Shown one piece after another: positions 1 through 8,312 of a DNA stretch of 64,000 nucleotides (position 1 is its first letter; every line of letters begins with the position of its first letter). This stretch comes from Streptococcus sp. CF8_St5-11 (lineage in GTDB: Bacteria > Bacillota > Bacilli > Lactobacillales > Streptococcaceae): assembly GCF_024295625.1 (NCBI RefSeq), contig NZ_JANCOJ010000002.1, positions 310,001 through 374,000 of the forward strand. Reading direction: 5' to 3'. A program made the position numbers and the translations under genes. Below the pieces are notes generated by a model that saw nothing but the letters and a program-made list of their open reading frames with translations, did not search any database and was not told the origin of the DNA.

Positions 1-2
1 TT

Positions 3-1517
3 TATCCGTCAGCCATCGTTTATATGATGACCAACGATGGAAATCTTGCTTATTCTATATTTGCATTTTTGATCACTCTTGGTACAAGCCTAACAAGTTA
101 TATTGTTATTTCAAAAATAGTAAAAAATAAGGTGACTGGTATAGTAGTGGCCTTGACCATTCCTTGTTATTACACCTTATTTGGTTTTGGAATGACCATG
201 GTAGTGCCACTTGTCCCAATTCTTATTTATTCTATTTATCGAGTGCTCTACTTAAACAAAAAGAATCCTCTCTATTTAGGGATTGTAGTAGCGCTTTTAA
301 TTCAAACCCATATTTTATCAACGATCATATTAGCAATTTTTTCTGCGGTATTTTTATGTTTAAATTATAAAAGGATCACACTGGAAAAGATTATCTCTTT
401 TGTATTTTCTATCTTGTTTGCCTTATGTTTATCGGCAGGATACATTTTTCAATATCTGGAACAGGTTTCATCACAAAAATTTTTCTTCACATGGACAGCG
501 AGAAATTTTCCTGTCAATGTGAAAGATACCTTTTTGGTTCCTTTTCCATTTCAAGCAGATCGATATGGTTTTTATAAACCTTTCACACCATTAGAGTGGC
601 CGATCCATCAATTCGTACGAGATGGCCTATTCTATGCGAGTATGATGGTGATCTTATTTTATCGCCGTCTAGGGAGTTTAAGTAAAACCATATTTTGGAC
701 TTGTTGGATCTTATATTTTTCTGCAACGAGTCTTCTGCCTTGGAATTCCGTATTGAAATACACTTTTTTAGGGAGTATGCAGTATTCAGGGCGTCTATTG
801 TTTTTCATTCCCCTCTTGTTCCTATTCTTTCTTGCTGTAACAAATAGAAATGGATTTTTCTCTATTGTCTTATGCATCTTGAGTTTAACTTTCTATTTCA
901 ATCATGTTGTCCCTCAATTTGATACCTCTTCAAAAAACTATAAACAGATGCGGGATGATAATAAAAAGAATGAAAAATTACTGAAATCAGTATATAGAGG
1001 GGACAAATCAAAATATATTGATCCTGTAGGTGATGAATATTATAATCTTGATATCAATAACCAAGATATACGCTTACCACAATTTACAGAATTTCAAACA
1101 GCTAAGGATGTAAAAATATCAACTATTAAAAAGAGATACAATCTTTTAGAATTCGATATAGAGGTTCCTGATGATAAAAAAGAAACAACTATTTCTATAC
1201 CAATGATATGGTACAAAGGATATCGCGCAGAATATTCTAAGGGTGCAGAAGGTTCTCAACCTGTGTTGAAACAGCGTGCTTTTACCGAATCAGAATTAAA
1301 AGAAAATAAAAAAGATCGGAAACCAACTGTCTCAGAAAAGGTTTTAAATAACGGAAAAATTTATTTATCTATTCGAAATTCTGGCCATGTCAAAGTTTCT
1401 TATCACAAGACATTTATACAGAATCTTGGTTTCATGATAGAATGGATCTCTTGGATACTGGTATTCTTTATTTTTAAGCAGAAGTATTCAAAAAATAATG
1501 AGCAATTCCCATCTTAA
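3..1517 (+). CDS. Polytopic membrane protein, probable GT-C-like/YfhO-like, 5' partial
   Basis: The frame is open to the left edge, so the true start lies outside the window. The visible ~505 residues contain about ten hydrophobic segments, then a hydrophilic, probably extracytoplasmic region (about residues 310-470 counted from the ATG at 24), and a final membrane segment before a basic tail. This layout resembles the GT-C-like or 6-pyruvoyl-tetrahydropterin-synthase-related membrane proteins of Gram-positive bacteria, which often decorate cell-wall glycans. It lies just upstream of rmlD and the rhamnan operon, so a role in side-chain addition or export is plausible but only inferred. A strong terminator follows the stop directly. 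The family call is moderate and no substrate can be read from the sequence. Confidence 0.7.
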   Translation, partial: YPSAIVYMMTNDGNLAYSIFAFLITLGTSLTSYIVISKIVKNKVTGIVVALTIPCYYTLFGFGMTMVVPLVPILIYSIYRVLYLNKKNPLYLGIVVALLIQTHILSTIILAIFSAVFLCLNYKRITLEKIISFVFSILFALCLSAGYIFQYLEQVSSQKFFFTWTARNFPVNVKDTFLVPFPFQADRYGFYKPFTPLEWPIHQFVRDGLFYASMMVILFYRRLGSLSKTIFWTCWILYFSATSLLPWNSVLKYTFLGSMQYSGRLLFFIPLLFLFFLAVTNRNGFFSIVLCILSLTFYFNHVVPQFDTSSKNYKQMRDDNKKNEKLLKSVYRGDKSKYIDPVGDEYYNLDINNQDIRLPQFTEFQTAKDVKISTIKKRYNLLEFDIEVPDDKKETTISIPMIWYKGYRAEYSKGAEGSQPVLKQRAFTESELKENKKDRKPTVSEKVLNNGKIYLSIRNSGHVKVSYHKTFIQNLGFMIEWISWILVFFIFKQKYSKNNEQFPS

Positions 1518-1542
1518 AAAGCAGAAAACTTCTGCTTTTTTT
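1517..1542 (+). terminator. Rho-independent terminator after the first gene
   Basis: AAAAGCAGAA and TTCTGCTTTT pair around a 3-nt loop and run into a T tract. The T tract also forms the upstream edge of the rmlD promoter. Confidence 0.85.
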
Positions 1543-1550
1543 GCTATAAT
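1542..1550 (+). promoter_or_regulatory. Extended -10 promoter of rmlD
   Basis: TGCTATAAT is a perfect extended -10 element (TG 1542-1543, TATAAT 1545-1550). No convincing -35 is seen 17 bp upstream, as is usual for streptococcal extended -10 promoters. The rmlD start is 33 nt downstream. Confidence 0.65.
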
Positions 1551-1582
1551 GATAGGGAAAAAGCATTTGAAAGGAATTTAAC

Positions 1583-2434
1583 ATGATTTTAATTACAGGA
1601 GCAAATGGGCAACTTGGGACAGAGCTTCGCCATTTGTTGGATGAACGAAATGAAGAATATGTAGCTGTTGATGTGGCTGAAATGGATATCACAAATGCAG
1701 AAAAAGTAGACGAGGTATTCGCAGAAGTGAAACCAACCCTAGTCTACCACTGTGCTGCTTACACAGCTGTTGATGCTGCTGAAGATGAAGGTAAAGAGTT
1801 GGACTATGCGATCAACGTGACTGGTACGGAAAATGTAGCAAAAGCGTCTGAAAAACATGGTGCAACCTTAGTTTATATCTCAACAGACTACGTTTTTGAT
1901 GGGAAAAAACCAGTGGGACAAGAATGGGAAGTAGACGATCAACCAGATCCTCAAACAGAGTACGGTCGTACCAAACGTATGGGGGAAGAATTGGTTGAGA
2001 AGCATGTGTCTAACTTCTATATCATCCGTACAGCTTGGGTCTTCGGGAACTACGGTAAGAACTTTGTCTTCACCATGCAAAACCTTGCCAAGACTCACAA
2101 AACACTTACAGTCGTTAATGACCAACATGGTCGTCCAACCTGGACACGTACTCTTGCAGAGTTCATGACTTATTTGGCTGAAAACCGTAAGGAGTATGGT
2201 TATTACCACTTGTCTAACGATGCGAAAGAAGATACAACTTGGTATGACTTTGCAGTTGAAATCCTCAAAGATACGGATGTTGAAGTGAAACCAGTGGATT
2301 CTAGCCAATTCCCAGCTAAGGCAAAACGCCCTCTCAACTCAACGATGAGCTTGGCTAAGGCTAAGGCTACAGGATTCGTTATTCCAACTTGGAAAGATGC
2401 TTTGAAAGAATTTTATAAACAAGAAGTGAAATAA
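1583..2434 (+). CDS. rmlD: dTDP-4-dehydrorhamnose reductase RmlD
   Basis: RmlD catalyses the last step of dTDP-L-rhamnose synthesis, the NAD(P)H-dependent reduction of dTDP-4-dehydro-L-rhamnose in the cytoplasm. The 283-residue protein is an SDR of normal family length. It has the nucleotide-binding GANGQLG at residues 6-12, STDYVFDG at 100-107 and the catalytic Tyr127/Lys131 pair of YxxxK. AAAGGA lies at good distance before the ATG. It has its own promoter and is followed by a terminator and the rgpA promoter, so it is transcribed separately while supplying the donor sugar to the rhamnosyltransferases next door. The same rmlD-rgpA adjacency is known from S. mutans. Confidence 0.96.
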   Translation: MILITGANGQLGTELRHLLDERNEEYVAVDVAEMDITNAEKVDEVFAEVKPTLVYHCAAYTAVDAAEDEGKELDYAINVTGTENVAKASEKHGATLVYISTDYVFDGKKPVGQEWEVDDQPDPQTEYGRTKRMGEELVEKHVSNFYIIRTAWVFGNYGKNFVFTMQNLAKTHKTLTVVNDQHGRPTWTRTLAEFMTYLAENRKEYGYYHLSNDAKEDTTWYDFAVEILKDTDVEVKPVDSSQFPAKAKRPLNSTMSLAKAKATGFVIPTWKDALKEFYKQEVK

Positions 2435-2443
2435 GATCAATAG

Positions 2444-2468
2444 AAGCGGCCCTTGAGGGTCGCTTTTC
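2444..2468 (+). terminator. Terminator after rmlD
   Basis: AGCGGCCC and GGGTCGCT flank TTGA, followed by a short T tract. Confidence 0.75.
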
Positions 2469-2497
2469 TGTTTGGATTAGGCAAAAAGCCTAGAAAA

Positions 2498-2506
2498 TGA
2501 TATAAT
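2498..2506 (+). promoter_or_regulatory. Extended -10 promoter of the rgp operon
   Basis: TGATATAAT (TG 2498-2499, TATAAT 2501-2506) lies 35 nt before the rgpA start. It is the only clear promoter before the tightly packed rgpA-to-phosphotransferase run, so it probably drives the whole polysaccharide operon. Confidence 0.6.
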
Positions 2507-2540
2507 TGAATAGACTGTGAATGATTTGAAAGGGAACTCT

Positions 2541-3689
2541 ATGCAACATGTTTTTATTATCGGAAGTCGTGGGCTTCCGGCTCAATATGGCGGTTTTGAG
2601 ACTTTTGTGGACCAATTGGTCTCGCATCAAGTGTCTCCAGATATCCAATATCATGTTGCCTGCCTTTCTAATAATCAAGCTTATCAACATTTTGACTTCA
2701 AGGGTGTCGATTGTTTTACCATTAAAGCCCCTAGGCTTGGGCCTGCGCGTGTCATCGCCTATGATATGATGGCCATCAACTACGCCTTGAAGCATATTAA
2801 GAAACAAGGAATTGAACAGCCGATTTTTTACGTCTTGGGCAATACAATCGGAGCCTTTGTGGCGCCTTTTGCGCGCAAGATCCATAAGATGGGTGGCCGA
2901 TTCTATATCAACCCAGATGGACTGGAGTGGAAGCGGGCCAAGTGGGCCAAGCCGATCCAAGCCTATCTCAAGTATTCTGAAAAGATCATGACGCGCCATG
3001 CGGACTTAGTAATTTCAGACAACCCTGGTATTGAGTCCTATATCAAGGAAGCCTACCCTTGGTCCAAGACGACCTATATTGCCTACGGAACGGACTTGTC
3101 TCCGACTAGCCTAAATAGTCAGGATAATAAGGTCCGAGAATTCTATCAGAAATGGCAGACACAGGAGAAGAACTATTATTTGATCTTGGGCCGCTTTGTC
3201 CCAGAAAATAATTATGAGACCGCCATTCGTGAATTTATGGCCTCTTCCACCAAACGGGATTTGGTGATCATTTGTAACCAGGAAGGCAATCCTTATTTTG
3301 AGGAGCTCCGAGCTCGAACTGGATTTGATCAGGATCCTCGTGTTAAGTTTGTAGGAACGGTCTATGATCAAGACCTGTTGAAGTATATCCGTAAAGAAGC
3401 CTTTGCCTATATCCATGGTCATGAAGTGGGTGGAACCAATCCTGGTCTCCTAGAGGCTCTTGCTCAGACGGATCTGAATTTAGTTTTGGGAGTTTCCTTT
3501 AACCAAACGGTTGCAAAGGATTCGGCTCACTATTGGACTAAAGAAACTGGAAATTTGGCGCATTTGATTGATCGGGTTGATTCTTTAGAAGATGTATCTG
3601 AATGGGGTCAACGTGCCAAGGCCAATATGAAGCAAAACTTTACCTGGGAAAAAATTGTAGGTGAGTACGAGGAATTATTCTTATCATGA
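2541..3689 (+). CDS. rgpA: Rhamnosyltransferase RgpA/GacB-like (DUF1972 + GT4)
   Basis: This is the committed transferase that puts the first rhamnose on the lipid-linked GlcNAc primer at the cytoplasmic membrane face in rgp/gac pathways. The N-terminus IIGSRGLPAQYGGFETF is the DUF1972 signature and the C-terminal half is a GT4 Rossmann domain. An ATG at 2517 is in frame, but AAAGGGA at 2529-2535 sits 5 nt before the ATG at 2541, which I choose as the start (382 residues). The stop overlaps rgpB by 4 nt. Order and family match S. mutans rgpA and S. pyogenes gacB. Confidence 0.9.
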   Translation: MQHVFIIGSRGLPAQYGGFETFVDQLVSHQVSPDIQYHVACLSNNQAYQHFDFKGVDCFTIKAPRLGPARVIAYDMMAINYALKHIKKQGIEQPIFYVLGNTIGAFVAPFARKIHKMGGRFYINPDGLEWKRAKWAKPIQAYLKYSEKIMTRHADLVISDNPGIESYIKEAYPWSKTTYIAYGTDLSPTSLNSQDNKVREFYQKWQTQEKNYYLILGRFVPENNYETAIREFMASSTKRDLVIICNQEGNPYFEELRARTGFDQDPRVKFVGTVYDQDLLKYIRKEAFAYIHGHEVGGTNPGLLEALAQTDLNLVLGVSFNQTVAKDSAHYWTKETGNLAHLIDRVDSLEDVSEWGQRAKANMKQNFTWEKIVGEYEELFLS

Positions 3690-4627
3690 AAGTAAATATC
3701 TTGTTGTCCACCTATAATGGTGAACAATATCTAAAAGAGCAGGTCAAAAGTATCCAAGACCAGACTTATCAAGACTGGCAACTCTTGATCCGAGATGATG
3801 GGTCGACAGATGGTACGGTGAAGATTATTCAAGAGTTGGTGGCCCAAGATGAGCGCATTCGTTTTATCAACCAAGGAGCTATTGAAAATCTCGGAGTTAT
3901 CAAGAGCTTCCATGCGCTTCTGAAATATGAAAAAGCTGATCTTTATTGCTTCAGTGACCAAGATGATGTCTGGCTTCCTGAAAAGATTGCTCTTCAGGTA
4001 GCAGAAGCCGAGAAGCATCCTCAAGAAGTGCCTTTGCTGGTCTACACAGATTTAAAAGTGGTCGATGAAAACTTGAATGTGCAGCATGAGAGTATGATTC
4101 GCACCCAGTCTGATCATGCCAATACCGAACTGATTCAAGAGTTGACGGAAAATACGGTAACTGGCGGAGTTGCCATGATTAACCACGCTCTGGCGGAGTT
4201 ATGGACAGGTCAAGAAAAACATGCGCTCCTTATGCATGATTGGTATTTGGCCTTGTTGGCAACTGCCTTTGGGAAGCTCATCTATATCGATCAACCAACA
4301 GAATTGTACCGTCAGCACAGTAGCAATGTTCTGGGTGCTCGAACCCTCAGAAAACGGGTTAAAAATTGGATCCGACCCCATGTGCTGTTTGCCAAGTATT
4401 GGAATCTCATAGAGTCTAGTCAAGAACAAGCAAAAAATCTATTGGATCTGCCTGTCAGTTCCCAAACTAAAGAAATTATTGAAAACTTTGTCACCATTAT
4501 GGATGTTCCACTAAAAGAACGTCTGAGACGGATTCGTCAGTATGGTTACCGGAAGAACCGAGCCTTTCACACCTTTGTGTTTACCAGCTTGATTCTGACA
4601 AAGTTTGCATATCGAGGTAAAAAATAA
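3686..4627 (+). CDS. rgpB: Rhamnosyltransferase RgpB/GacC-like (GT2)
   Basis: A GT-A fold family 2 transferase of 313 residues that extends the rhamnan on the undecaprenyl carrier. The N-terminus LLSTYNGEQYL and DDGSTDGT are the nucleotide-sugar binding motifs, and SDQDDVW near residue 95 is the metal-binding region typical of RgpB. It overlaps rgpA by 4 nt and touches rgpC at its stop, which indicates translational coupling. The call rests on motifs and operon position; the exact linkage formed cannot be read from sequence. Confidence 0.9.
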   Translation: MKVNILLSTYNGEQYLKEQVKSIQDQTYQDWQLLIRDDGSTDGTVKIIQELVAQDERIRFINQGAIENLGVIKSFHALLKYEKADLYCFSDQDDVWLPEKIALQVAEAEKHPQEVPLLVYTDLKVVDENLNVQHESMIRTQSDHANTELIQELTENTVTGGVAMINHALAELWTGQEKHALLMHDWYLALLATAFGKLIYIDQPTELYRQHSSNVLGARTLRKRVKNWIRPHVLFAKYWNLIESSQEQAKNLLDLPVSSQTKEIIENFVTIMDVPLKERLRRIRQYGYRKNRAFHTFVFTSLILTKFAYRGKK

Positions 4628-5433
4628 TGTTTGACGTTTTTAGTCAGAAAAATCGAATTTTATTACGAGAGTTAATCAAAACAGACTTTAAATTACGCTA
4701 CCAGGGATCAGCAATCGGTTATCTTTGGTCGATTTTAAAGCCCCTGATGACTTTTACGATCATGTATATTGTCTTCATCCGATTCTTACGCTTGGGTGGA
4801 GATGTGCCCCATTTCCCAGTTGCCCTCTTGTTGGCCAATGTAATCTGGGGCTTCTTCTCAGAAGCAACATCTATGGGGATGGTGTCGATTGTTAGTCGAG
4901 GCGACTTGTTGCGAAAATTGAACTTCTCCAAACACATCATTGTCTTGTCTGCGATTTCAGGAGCAGCCATCAACTTTGTTATTAACCTTGTAGTGGTCTT
5001 GATTTTTTCATTCTTCAATGGGGTGACATTCTCTTGGACAGCCTTGATGGTCATTCCGTTGTTCTTTGAGTTATTCTTGATGGCGACAGGATGCGCACTG
5101 ATCTTAGCGACATTTTTTGTTCGTTTCCGTGACTTAGGTCAAGTATGGGAAGTACTCCTGCAAGCAGGCCTATATGCGACGCCAATTATCTATCCGATTA
5201 CCTTTATTGCAGACCGCAATCCATGGGCTGCTAAGTTGGTCATGATGAATCCTTTGGCTCAAATTATTCAAGACATGCGTTATTTCTTGATTGATAAGGC
5301 CAACACCCCTGTCTGGCTTTTGGTGGAAAATAAGTTCTTGGTTCTGATTCCTTATGTCTTGCCAATTCTTATTTTTGTTGCTGGCTTTGCTTACTTTAAC
5401 AAACATGCTAAGAAATTTGCGGAGATTCTCTAA
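4627..5433 (+). CDS. rgpC: Polysaccharide ABC transporter permease RgpC
   Basis: The 268-residue ABC-2 type permease has six hydrophobic segments and the family feature RYQGSAIGYLWSILKPL near the N-terminus, as in RgpC, TagG and Wzm. With RgpD it flips the lipid-linked rhamnan across the membrane. Its ATG shares one base with the rgpB stop and its stop overlaps the rgpD ATG, so the two subunits are made together. Confidence 0.93.
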   Translation: MFDVFSQKNRILLRELIKTDFKLRYQGSAIGYLWSILKPLMTFTIMYIVFIRFLRLGGDVPHFPVALLLANVIWGFFSEATSMGMVSIVSRGDLLRKLNFSKHIIVLSAISGAAINFVINLVVVLIFSFFNGVTFSWTALMVIPLFFELFLMATGCALILATFFVRFRDLGQVWEVLLQAGLYATPIIYPITFIADRNPWAAKLVMMNPLAQIIQDMRYFLIDKANTPVWLLVENKFLVLIPYVLPILIFVAGFAYFNKHAKKFAEIL

Positions 5434-6635
5434 TGACAGATAAACAAATTGCAGTAAAAGTAGACCATGTCAGCAAGTACTTTAAGTTGCCAACAGAGGC
5501 AACCAATAGCCTTCGAACTGCCCTGGTCAATCGCTTCAAAGGAATCAAAGGATACAAAGAACAACATGTTCTTAAGGATATTTCTTTTGAAGTAGAAAAA
5601 GGAGACTTTTTCGGGATCCTCGGAAGAAATGGTTCTGGAAAATCGACTCTTTTAAAAATCATTTCTGAAATCTATGTGCCAGAAAAAGGAACCGTCACTA
5701 TAGATGGGAAACTGGTGTCCTTTATTGAGCTTGGAGTAGGCTTTAACCCGGAACTGACTGGTCGTGAAAATGTCTATATGAACGGGGCCATGTTGGGCTT
5801 CTCAACAGCTGAAATTGATGCCATGTATGATGATATCGTAGACTTTGCTGAGTTGCATGAATTCATGAACCAAAAGCTTAAGAACTACTCATCAGGCATG
5901 CAGGTTCGTCTAGCCTTTTCGGTTGCCATTAAGGCCCAAGGCGATATCTTGATTTTGGACGAGGTCCTAGCAGTAGGAGATGAGGCCTTCCAGCGCAAGT
6001 GTAACGATTACTTCCAAGAACGGAAAAAATCAGGGAAAACCACGATTCTGGTTACCCATGATATGGGAGCCGTCAAGAAATATTGTAACAAGGCTGTTTT
6101 GATTGAAAATGGCTTGGTGAAGGCCATTGGTGATCCTTTTGACGTTTCTGATCAATATAGTTTTGACAACTTGGAATCGAATTCACATCATCATGGAGAT
6201 GAAGATGAGGGCTTGGTCACAACGGAAGTTGAAGATTTTACAGCTAGATTGCTTTCTCCTAAGAAAGTAACTCCTGACGATGAGGTGGTGATTGAGTTTT
6301 CATTTAATCTATTAGATGAGTCTGTTAATCCTCATATAGCCTTTTCATTTGTTGATATTTCTACTGGAAATGGACTGTACAACGATAATTCCATGGATAT
6401 TCCATTATCCGGTATCGGTGCTAAAAAAATCACTTATAAATGTAAGTTGCCGTACTTTAATCATGTGAAGTTAAGACTAGTAGCATTTTTAAGAGATGAA
6501 AATCAAGAAAACTTAGCAATATTGTCAACAACGAACCCTCCAGTCTTTTCAATAGATCGGGTAGTCGATCGAACAAATCGTTCGGAGTTGGATTCTTCGA
6601 CTGGTTTGTTGATCCGTCAAGGTAAGTGGGAATAA
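5433..6635 (+). CDS. rgpD: Polysaccharide ABC transporter ATPase RgpD with Wzt-like C-terminal domain
   Basis: The nucleotide-binding domain covers about residues 1-240: Walker A GRNGSGKS at 64-71, signature YSSGMQVRLAFS and Walker B ILILDEVLAVGD. The 400-residue length comes from an extra beta-rich C-terminal domain (about 250-385). In Wzt-type exporters this domain recognises the glycan end before export. Base composition becomes more AT-rich from about position 6240, where the C-terminal domain starts, and stays so through the next gene. This fits a serotype-specific replacement of the glycan-recognition module. Confidence 0.92.
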   Translation: MTDKQIAVKVDHVSKYFKLPTEATNSLRTALVNRFKGIKGYKEQHVLKDISFEVEKGDFFGILGRNGSGKSTLLKIISEIYVPEKGTVTIDGKLVSFIELGVGFNPELTGRENVYMNGAMLGFSTAEIDAMYDDIVDFAELHEFMNQKLKNYSSGMQVRLAFSVAIKAQGDILILDEVLAVGDEAFQRKCNDYFQERKKSGKTTILVTHDMGAVKKYCNKAVLIENGLVKAIGDPFDVSDQYSFDNLESNSHHHGDEDEGLVTTEVEDFTARLLSPKKVTPDDEVVIEFSFNLLDESVNPHIAFSFVDISTGNGLYNDNSMDIPLSGIGAKKITYKCKLPYFNHVKLRLVAFLRDENQENLAILSTTNPPVFSIDRVVDRTNRSELDSSTGLLIRQGKWE

Positions 6636-6652
6636 TTTCTTTGGTGTAGGCT

Positions 6653-8311
6653 ATGAAAATTTTATTTGTATCTCCTGTTGGAGCCATGTTTAGTGGAGCA
6701 GAAGTATCGATTGTGAACCTAATGAAATTGTTGGTTCAGCAAGGTCACGAAGTTTATAATGTGATACCGGATAATGCTCCACACATTGATAAAGACTATC
6801 TCCGTCATATGGATACAACTGGAATTAAACTATTTCAGTTAAAAACCAATCAGTGGTGGTGGCCTGAATCTAAGACGCTGAACATTTCAGAGTTAGAAAT
6901 CCAAGCTTCTCAACAAAAGAATATTGAGGAAGTAAGAGAAATCATTCAGAACGAACAGATCGAACTGGTTATTTCGAATACAGTCAATGTGTTTCAGGGG
7001 GCATTTGCAGCTGCATGTGAAAAGGCCAGACATTTTTATATTATTCATGAATTTCCTTTTGGTGAGTTCGGTTATTATAAGGACCTGATTCCCTTAATTG
7101 ATGATTTGTCTGATAAAATTTTTGTAGTAGAAGGGGAATTGTATCACACTCTAACGAATTATTTTACGACTGATAAATTGATTCCGTTTATCCCCTATAC
7201 AGAAGTTCAAGAGCGACCTCTTAAGAATTCTACTGTTTCTCGTTTTGTATCCATCGGTGGAATTAACGAACGAAAAAATCAGCTTGAGTTGCTTGCAGCC
7301 TATAATGGTTTAAATCGGAAAGATATCGAACTGATTTTTATCGGAGGATGGGATGAGCAGTACAAAAAGTTGATGGATGACTATATTCAAACGCATCATC
7401 TAGATCGTGTGACTTTTGTTGGTTTTCACTCGGATCCATGGTCCTTGGTGACAGATAAAGATATCCTCGTCTTGCCTGCTAAATTAGAAACATTTTCTTT
7501 AGTATTTGTGGAATCAGTCCTCAATGGAGTTCCGGCAATCATTTCCGATAATTTAGGTCATTTGTCTTCGAGTAAATTTTTAGAATCTGGGAATTTATAT
7601 CCACTAGGAGATAGAGATCTGCTAAGTCAACAAATGGCTACAGTGATTGAGAATTTTGATAGCTATAAAGAAAAACAATTACTGGATCAAGAACTCGCTC
7701 GAAAGAAATATAATCTTGAGACGATCTATGCTGTTTTTAAAGATAACATTGAAGTAGAAACGCCAATTGGTAACCAAAAGCTTTCCTCTAAGTATGCTCG
7801 ATTTTTGGGGATGAAATTCAATAATCGTGATCTCGAAGTAATTGGTAAATCTCAGGTGGTGATTTCAGCTTCTAACGATGGACTTCACTCAGCCTACCAT
7901 GAAATAACAAAAGAGAGAATGGAAAATAAGGGCTCTATTATCTTCCAGCTTGAAAAGGAAAAGAGTCTAAAAATATTACTTTCAGAATTTCCGGGATCCT
8001 ATAAAAAATTGTCATTGATTGCATTGGAGGATCAAAGAGAAATTCCTCTTGTAACTTCAAACGGAATTGATTTCGAGGATGTTTTGGTTTTCTTTAATAC
8101 CCATCCACATATTCTGTTTGATCTTTCGAATAGTTCAGGTAATCAATTTCAATTCTCCTATGAAAAAGAAAGTGACGAAGAATTTAGCAGACACCTATTC
8201 AACTTACATGAGAATCATAAAAAATTATCTCATGAATACAATTCCGTCATCCATTCTCGCCGTTGGACCATTCCAACAAAGATCTTGAAATTCTTAAGAA
8301 TAAGGAAATAA
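6653..8311 (+). CDS. GT4-like glycosyltransferase in the rgpE position
   Basis: The 552-residue protein starts LFVSPVGAMFSGAEVS, a glycogen-synthase-like GT-B N-terminus, and has the GT4 donor-site region with FIGGWDEQYKKL, FVGFHSDPW and LPAKLETFSLVFVES near residues 230-300. About 190 residues follow that I cannot assign. In S. mutans and S. pyogenes this slot (rgpE/gacF) holds a GT2 enzyme, so this GT4 probably adds a different side-chain sugar. It is AT-rich relative to rgpA-C and rgpF, consistent with a swapped cassette. It is cotranscribed, 1 nt before rgpF. Confidence 0.8.
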   Translation: MKILFVSPVGAMFSGAEVSIVNLMKLLVQQGHEVYNVIPDNAPHIDKDYLRHMDTTGIKLFQLKTNQWWWPESKTLNISELEIQASQQKNIEEVREIIQNEQIELVISNTVNVFQGAFAAACEKARHFYIIHEFPFGEFGYYKDLIPLIDDLSDKIFVVEGELYHTLTNYFTTDKLIPFIPYTEVQERPLKNSTVSRFVSIGGINERKNQLELLAAYNGLNRKDIELIFIGGWDEQYKKLMDDYIQTHHLDRVTFVGFHSDPWSLVTDKDILVLPAKLETFSLVFVESVLNGVPAIISDNLGHLSSSKFLESGNLYPLGDRDLLSQQMATVIENFDSYKEKQLLDQELARKKYNLETIYAVFKDNIEVETPIGNQKLSSKYARFLGMKFNNRDLEVIGKSQVVISASNDGLHSAYHEITKERMENKGSIIFQLEKEKSLKILLSEFPGSYKKLSLIALEDQREIPLVTSNGIDFEDVLVFFNTHPHILFDLSNSSGNQFQFSYEKESDEEFSRHLFNLHENHKKLSHEYNSVIHSRRWTIPTKILKFLRIRK

Positions 8312-8312
8312 T

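Noticed and set aside
2490..2999. Long minus-strand frame opposite rgpA
   Set aside because: It mirrors the codons of rgpA, has no ribosome site and no recognisable family. Similar shadow frames opposite other core genes were dropped.
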